Assembly: GCF_963576615.1 (NCBI RefSeq)
Contig: NC_088710.1
Location: forward strand, 16,859,877 to 16,923,876
Length of the DNA: 64,000 nucleotides
Origin: Watersipora subatra
Taxonomy: Eukaryota; Bryozoa; Gymnolaemata; Cheilostomatida; Watersiporidae
Direction: 5' to 3'
Below are positions 57,847 to 64,000 of the stretch, piece by piece (the first letter of the stretch is position 1; every line of letters begins with the position of its first letter). The translations under genes were made by a program, and so were the position numbers. A model generated the notes under the pieces. That model did no database searches. It worked only from the letters and a program-made list of their open reading frames with translations, and had not been told where the DNA came from.

Positions 57847-57953
57847 ATAATATCGGTATAATATTGCATGCATTGATATGCATGCAATACGCATAATATT
57901 ATATGCATCTGCATATAATTAATGCAAATGCATCAATTTTATACCGATATTAT
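57847..57953. repeat. Long AT-rich imperfect hairpin
   Basis: The arms ATAATATCGGTATA (57847-57860) and TATACCGATATTAT (57940-57953) are perfect complements. The interior holds further palindromes such as GCATGCATTGATATGCATGC. Confidence 0.75.
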
Positions 57954-58867
57954 ATAATTGCACTGAAATATTCTAAGCAAGTTGCTGATAGCTAAATTTA
58001 AATTGTTTTAAAATATTAATCGAAGTATATTTTGTTATTCGTTCATCATAACAGCAGTGTTATTTGTTCAAACAATCAGAATAATGCTGGTTTAATTAAT
58101 AAAATATGATAACAAAATAGTGAAAAACGAAATTTAAAGCACCTGTTTTTTTCAAAGTCTAGAAAATATGTACTGTGATGATACTGCTTGCTTTGCACCT
58201 TTTGTGCAGGTTTTACATAAAACTAAGTGTTGAACTTTCTACACAAAACCCAAATTAAAGACAAACAAGCATTTACTTCTGTAGATACAATGAAAATAAA
58301 AAGAAACTTTTAGATTTGAGAGGTAAATATTAAAAAAAAGGCAGTTTTAAAACTGAATAAACTTTGTTAGTCCAAAGATATCGACCTTGTACAAAAAACA
58401 ATTGTTGCTATATGCTTGGAATACTTTTTTAATCAAAAGTAGTAAAAGCCACTTTTGACTTAATTAATTTACAATTCTGATCAAAAATCTCAGCAAAATC
58501 TTTAAAAGACGATACTGTGACGCTTATAGCAGCTTTGTAATTGTTGGCCACAAGATCAAGGTAAGAATAAATAATCTACCATTGAGCAGGTGTTTAATTT
58601 AACGTTCAAGCCAAGTTCTGATAATCTCAAGTAACGTTTATTGATTCTCACAGGTATATGGAGCTTTTTAAGAACACTCTTGGCAGCACAGCATGTCTCA
58701 AAGCCTAATCACTTTTAAATCCATTTTTTGTAAGTTTGCAAGCCGCGCTGAATAAAATAAAGAAGATGTAATCTTGCTTTAGTTTCAATGTTTACGGAAT
58801 GCATCCTTTTGTAGTCACAGTAGAGGTCAATGTATCACTTTTAAGTCACAGTAGAGGTTAATGTATC
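57954..58867. other. AT-rich stretch, nothing recognised
   Basis: A direct repeat AGTCACAGTAGAGGT.AATGTATCA occurs twice just before the GC-rich array (about 58814 and 58844). Nothing else can be supported. Confidence 0.45.
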
Positions 58868-59000
58868 AGCGGGGTGTATTGGCTGAGCGTATCGGGCCGG
58901 CATATCGGGCGGGCGTATTGGGCGGGCGTATCGGCCGAGTGTGTCGGCCGGGCGTATCGGCAGGGCGTATCGGCAGAGCGTATTAGCAGGGTGTATCAGA
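58868..59000. repeat. GC-rich 13-bp minisatellite, about 10 copies
   Basis: The unit is close to CCGGGCGTATCGG, strongly GC- and CpG-rich in an AT-rich region. Frames on both strands (58841-59041, 58874-59080) are open only because of the repeat. Confidence 0.88.
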
Positions 59001-59080
59001 TTAACTTTTGTGAACAAACATGCGCTGTCAATGCTCATCAAGGTAGTCCCGCGTCAGCCCTTTCCAACCAGTACGCATGA

Positions 59081-59831
59081 CTAAGAAGAACCTGAGAATA
59101 AAATGGTGTAGCCTACAAACCTTGGCATGGAGCTTACGAAGACTCTTGCTGCGTACAAGCAAAATATGACTTGAGAAAACTCCAGAACTCTACAACATTT
59201 CATAGGTCAAGGTCATACTTACTGGCATTAGCTTTCCTTGTGGTTGCACGTGATTTGTTACGGTGTTCATGTGCAGTACATATACATGTATGTACTGTAT
59301 ATGCTTTATGATGGTGTATGTACTCTAAATTATACATTTCAAGTATGGAAACGGCTCATTTTCTAACATTTAAACTTATTTGTTTAAAATGTCACGCAAA
59401 TAATTTATGCAAAAAGCTATACCATGCTATACTATACACATATTCTTCAAGCGGATAATATTTGTTTATTTTACATAATAGTGGTATATCATATATATAA
59501 TATACAACATTGGTATATAATTTTTTGTCTCTATAAATAAATCCCATTTTAACATTGTGTGTCTGTCTGTTAGTCTGGATAAACACTTTTATTTTCTACA
59601 CTTTCCACATGGCTTCGAATAGATGGACACCGCTCTTATTATAGTAAGAGATATAGATGGACACTTAATGTAGTAAAGATTAGGATTCTTGAGTTAAATA
59701 ATCATTTAGCAAGAATTTGACGACTAAGAAAAATGAAGCTTTTATTCCTCTGTCGATCGTTCATTTTTGCCTAAACTTAATTTGTTCAACCATGAGACGG
59801 TTACATTGCTATAACTTTGTATAGAGAGAGT
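59081..59831. other. AT-rich stretch, nothing recognised
   Basis: It includes ATACATGTATGTA palindromic motifs near 59280 and a TGTCTGTCTGTTAGTC segment near 59560 that recurs at 61476. No gene can be supported. Confidence 0.45.
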
Positions 59832-60382
59832 CAGATGACCTTATCTGATGACCTTGTCTGATGACCTTGTCTGATGACCTTGTCTGATGACCTTGTCTGA
59901 TGACCTTGTCTGATGACCTTATCTGATGACCTTGTCTGATGACCTTGTCTGATGACCTTGTCTGATGACCTTGTCTGATGACCTTGTCTGATGACCTTGT
60001 CTGATGACCTTGTCTGATGACCTTGTCTGATGACCTTGTCTGATGACCTTGTCTGATGACCTTGTCTGATGACCTTGTCTGATGGCCTTGTCTGATGGCC
60101 TTGTCTGATGACCTTGTCTGATGACCTTGTCTGATGACCTTGTCTGATGACCTTGTCTGATGACCTTGTCTGATGACCTTGTCTGATGACCTTGTCTGAT
60201 GACCTTGTCTGATGACCTTGTCTGATGACCTTGTCTGATGACCTTGTCTGATGACCTTGTCTGATGACCTTGTCTGATGACCTTGTCTGATGACCTTGTC
60301 TGATGACCTTGTCTGATGACCTTGTCTGATGACCTTGTCTGATGACCTTGTCTGATGACCTTGTCTGATGACCTTGTCTGAT
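59832..60382. repeat. 13-bp satellite array, about 42 copies
   Basis: The unit is TGATGACCTTGTC, almost invariant (a few units have TTATC or GGCC). Because 13 is not a multiple of three and the minus-strand unit lacks stops, a 180-codon frame (HQTRSSDKVIRQG repeated) stays open across it. There is no splice or start evidence, so it is treated as non-coding. Confidence 0.95.
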
Positions 60383-60480
60383 TCAATGTCTTTGTAGTGA
60401 TATCAACAATTAAGGTGGTGAGAGAAGTTGTGGTACACCAACAGCCATCCAAATAGTACATAACTTTTACTGGTCAAACC

Positions 60481-60545
60481 AACTCTAATCAGAAGCTGTG
60501 TTTAAACATTTGATAAACTCTGTACTATGAATTCCGATTGAGATA
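60481..60545. repeat. 65-bp direct repeat, left copy
   Basis: CCAACTCTAATCAGAAGCTG and the following TTTAAACATTTGATAAACTC recur at 61371-61435, directly flanking the hAT-like segment. Confidence 0.85.
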
Positions 60546-61372
60546 CAGGGGCGGATCTACTGTAGTGCATATGGTGCAAATGCACCACCTTGATTATGAC
60601 AACAAAAAAGATTTAAAAACCATCAAAAATAGAGTGAATTACATTTCATTTCACTAAAAATTTGCTTTGAGAGGAAATGAACAAAAACGGCCTAGTAGGG
60701 CTCGTTATAACGATCAAGTTTTAATAACCTTGACCTGAATTTCTCATTTTATAAACAAATGAGGGTGATCCCAATAGACATCCCCAATTGAGCCACAACT
60801 TTTTTGAAAGACGTACTGCAAGCAATTTTAAAAGCAAAATGTTCCAGAAAAAAGGCTAAAAATCAATTTATGATCATTTATTTTGGCAATAAAACAACAA
60901 TTCCAAAAAGTATGCGTTACTATGTTTGTTTTATAAGAGCATTATTGCGTAGCTAATCATACAAATCATTTTTCATAGTAATTTTCAAAAATGATGGCTT
61001 ACTTTTGCAAACCCAAACCAATTGGCTGTTGAGGTTTTGTGATTGATTTTGTCTTGATTTTATTTTATTGCACAATTGTTTGTTAACTTTCTGTTTACAT
61101 GTAATCTTGATATACATAGTAGGCCTATAATAAACATTATAAAACACCAATTTAATCTAATTTCAATTTTTACCTCTAAACTTATTGTTTGCAGCAAACA
61201 AATGATTACACCTTTTTAGGCTCAAACACACCTACCGTTCATTGTAAGATGGCTAAATTTTAAAAAGTTTTGCTGGCTCAGGGCCAGGCAAGGGGTGGCT
61301 TCGCCCCCCTCCCACTCAAGATATATTACACAAATTTTGCACCACACACTTTTTTTTGTGGATGTGCCCAAA
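60546..61372. mobile_element. hAT-like non-autonomous element (tentative)
   Basis: The left end CAGGGGCGGATCTAC is typical of hAT-type ends. The right end, read on the other strand, is TGGGCACATCCACA, a weak inverted match. A second palindromic block (GGTGCAAATGCACC on the left, TTTTGCACCACAC on the right) supports paired ends. There is no transposase. Instead of an 8-bp duplication the element is flanked by 65-bp direct repeats. Confidence 0.5.
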
Positions 61373-61435
61373 CCAATTCCAATCAGAAGCTGTGTTTAAA
61401 CATTTGATAAACTCTTTATTATGAATTTTGATAGC
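61371..61435. repeat. 65-bp direct repeat, right copy
   Basis: Partner of 60481-60545, with a few differences near its end. Confidence 0.85.
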
Positions 61436-62370
61436 ATCTTAGAGAGTTGTCTTTATTAATAAATCCCACTTTGTTCTTGTCTGTCTGTTTGTCTGTCAGT
61501 TTTCATAACTGTGAGAAGTTGGCACATTTTTTGGCCAACTTTATCCAAACTTCACACGCATATGTTCTGTGCTTTCTGCCAGGTGGCTAAATTATTTGGT
61601 TTTAAAACTCCATCTGGTACCTGAGGACCAGCCTCTCAAACACCCACCTGCAGGTTACCTGATTGAACATGAAGGAAATCCTGGGCATGGCTACTAGCTG
61701 TACATGTAAATAATAATACCGTACTCTGTTATTAATACGCAATACTTTCATGAACATTTTAACAAAGGCTATGGCTAGGCTAAAACATATAGAAAAAATT
61801 GTTGCTTTACCTACTAAGTGTTTTCAATGCACTAGCAGTCAAAAAATTGATTTACTACTATAGGAATAAAAATCGTCATTGTCATGGGAGAAAACCCTTT
61901 GTACACTTGCAAATTACTATAAATGTCTTTAGTCATACAGTGGTGAACTCTCCGCTGAGCCTCACAGTGCATATATATTTTTTTTACATGACCATTTCTA
62001 CGCAATCTGATATTGAAGTCAGAGGTACGACTCGGTGTCTTTTTCGGCAAAAATAATTTTTATCAATGAGAGTTTATCAACGATGTAATTCAGTCAGTTC
62101 TCAACCAAACTATTACTAAGACAGCACAAACTAAAAGCAACATCAATTCGACTTGAGTTAAAGGCAAATTGTATCAACTATAGTTACCTCGCAAGCCTGC
62201 GTGCCTTGAGAGGTTGGTAAGTGTACCGATATAACTCTAGTAATAATTACATGTATGTGTGAATTTAGTCTGAGATGCTGGAAGCTGTTAGGGGTCAGGC
62301 TACAAAACCCATTTTCACGAGTTTAAATTTAGCATGTTTTAATACCCTGTCCCAGCCCCTAACCTCGCTT
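61436..62370. other. AT-rich stretch, nothing recognised
   Basis: It contains a (TGTC)n-rich segment at about 61476-61500, shared with 59560 and 56115. The opposing frames at 61799-62056 and 61832-62050 overlap each other and show no motif. Confidence 0.45.
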
Positions 62371-62375
62371 ATAAA

Positions 62376-63255
62376 AGTTGACTTGCAACAAAATTCACAT
62401 TACAGTTATTTAGTATCAAAAAATTCACCATGTCTTACTCTGTTGTGTTGTAGTTGCCAAACACGTGGAAATGTGATTACAAGCTCATAAACACTCAAAA
62501 ACGAAAAGCCGCCATAGATTGGAATCTCTTTATTTATTTGACGTATTCATTACAGTTTGGTCATTGTCTTGTCACGTGATGTTCTCACGGGAATTGAAAG
62601 GCCAATAAAAAGCTCAACATAAAACTTATTGTAGCACTAGTTTATGACAAACACTTCGGGTTTTACCGAAGACCCCGTATCAAATATAGATGCTCGCTAC
62701 TTTACAGTTTTCTTTCAGCTTGGACTAATCGTCAAGTCTCAATCTGATCATGTGACCCAATACTTCGAAAATAGTTTTTGCAGCACTTTTCGATTATCAC
62801 AGGTAACCAATAGGCTTGCCATGATTATCAGGCAATGATATGTACTCATTCGAGCTAAGGTTGAAAAGTTTAATGATTTTTTATGGTAAGTTATATAAGA
62901 TATCAGTGCTAAAAGTGACAGCATTACAATGACGATAAAACAGACGCGTAAGAACAATAGACATGGTTTTATTGAATGCGTGAAGTATATTTGTGAAAAT
63001 ATTTTGACGAATGAGATTGCATGAAAGTGTAAACAAAAACCATCCTGTAACAAGTACATCCCATTTGAGCCGTTTTGGAAAGAGAATCCAAACTACGACG
63101 GTCTCCTCTGGTTGCGATTAACTGTTTGTTTTTTAGCTTTTAAGAGCTTGTAATCATATTCCCACATATTTTGCACCTACAACACAACAGAGTAAGACAT
63201 GGTGAATCTTTTCATATCAAATAACTGTAATGTGAATTTTATTGCAAGTCAACCT
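62376..63255 (+). mobile_element. Family C long-inverted-repeat element, full length
   Basis: 880 bp with about 140-bp terminal inverted repeats (AGTTGACTTGCAACAAAATT at the left, complement AGGTTGACTTGCAATAAAAT at the right). TTAA follows the right end (63256-63259); the left flank is TTATA. No transposase was seen. The small frames inside recur in other copies only as DNA similarity. Confidence 0.85.
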
Positions 63256-63546
63256 TTAAGTGAACACAATCCTTATTGTAGTAAAGATGATTTGAATTGC
63301 TATTTTAACAGAGCATTGAAAGTTGAAAAAGATCGCCATCAATTAAAAAGTTACTCTCTCATAAACGCATACAGCAATTTTGAGCACAACACTGTTGTAC
63401 GACTATTTGATTAACTGCGCTCGATAGAACTAAGCTAAATTTTCTTACCACATATACCCAAATAATACTTTTGCACACGATCATGGAACACCACCTTCCT
63501 CATTCCTGAAAACTTGTTTCTATCGGCAAGGTTATAGGTTGCTTTG

Positions 63547-63602
63547 AACAAAATATATAAACTCACTCAAAAGCGTATTTGGGTGAGTTTATATATTTTG
63601 TT
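63547..63602. repeat. Perfect 20-bp hairpin beside family C
   Basis: AACAAAATATATAAACTCAC (63547-63566) pairs perfectly with GTGAGTTTATATATTTTGTT (63583-63602). The TTAA preceding the next family-C copy overlaps its right edge. Confidence 0.85.
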
Positions 63603-63604
63603 AA

Positions 63605-64000
63605 AGGTTGACTTGCAACAAAATTCATATTACAGTTATTTGGTATCAAAAAAACTCACCATGTCTTACTCTGCTGCGTTGGAGGTGCAAAATATGTGGA
63701 AATGTAATTACAAACTCCTAAAAGCTCAAAAACCAACAGTTAATTGCCGCCATCACAAAACCGCTGTAGATTAAAATCTCTTTCCAAAATGGCTCAAATG
63801 GTACGTAGTTGAACACAATGGCTTCTGTTTACTCTTTCATGCAACCTCATTCGTCGAAATATTTTCAGAAATATACTTCACGCATTCAATAAAACCATGT
63901 CTATTGTTCTTATGCGTCTATTTTATCGTCATCGTAATGCTGTCACTTTTAGCACTGATATCTTATAACTTACCGTGAAAGCTCATTTAATTTTTTAACC
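63605..64000 (-). mobile_element. Family C element, truncated by window end
   Basis: It begins right after TTAA (63601-63604). After about 160 bp of terminal repeat it follows the reverse complement of the right half of the full element at 62376-63255, so it is in the opposite orientation and runs past the window edge. Confidence 0.82.

Noticed and set aside
59832..60382. Repeated CTGATGA boxes that look like the hammerhead core
   Set aside because: The 13-bp unit contains CTGATGA by chance. No GAAA box, cleavage triplet or stems accompany it.
62748..63059. 103-codon minus ORF and its relative at 43277-43549
   Set aside because: They are shadows of the family-C right half. Their similarity is due to repeat DNA and the frames differ.

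Overview
The window looks like AT-rich nuclear DNA from an invertebrate animal. It has no operons and no long single-exon genes. Short exons with GT/AG borders are separated by kilobases of intron, and most of the rest is mobile-element debris: Penelope-like elements, a Gypsy-type LTR element, Tc1, pogo/Tigger, Harbinger and TTAA-flanked DNA elements, tRNA-like SINEs and minisatellites. A marine, probably lophotrochozoan, animal fits best, but the sequence alone does not fix the phylum.

Layout. 1-2.4 kb: a Penelope-like retroelement (PLE) on the minus strand, running off the left edge. An inverted copy of its own 3' part is joined to its 5' end and carries a near-perfect hammerhead ribozyme. 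4.15-6.45 kb: a 17-bp satellite in strict phase. 7.4-12 kb: a dispersed repeat (family A) split by a 3.5-kb Gypsy-type LTR element that has lost its reverse transcriptase, RNase H and integrase; an unsplit copy of the repeat at 41.35-42.3 kb shows the empty site. 12.6-13.1 kb: remains of a pogo/Tigger-like transposon. 14.7-18.9 kb: three family-B repeats, two of them flanking in inverted orientation a decayed mobile-element ORF. 20.7-24.3 kb: two inverted 1.25-kb arms, each with a decayed copy of one gene, plus half copies of long-inverted-repeat element family C. 27.1-32.3 kb: a direct segmental duplication containing a duplicated 57-nt candidate exon; its first unit was later split by a Harbinger-type MITE, itself hit by an LTR.

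33-48.6 kb holds the best host gene signal on the plus strand: exons at 37164-37352, 44676-44813 and a terminal exon at 48284-48463 followed by AATAAA, all in phase 0. Its introns hold two TTAA-flanked MITEs, family A and C copies, a pogo-like MITE with a nested solo LTR, and a Tc1 element ending 23 bp before a splice acceptor. 50.1-52.3 kb: a second PLE on the minus strand, again with its 3' end inverted onto its 5' end, giving two hammerhead ribozymes in inverted orientation. 55162-55236 is a clean minus-strand exon of a second host gene. 57-64 kb holds minisatellites (53-bp and two 13-bp arrays), a hAT-like insertion and two family-C elements.

The host proteins were not recognised. Most of the remaining short open frames are chance ORFs or shadows of repeats.
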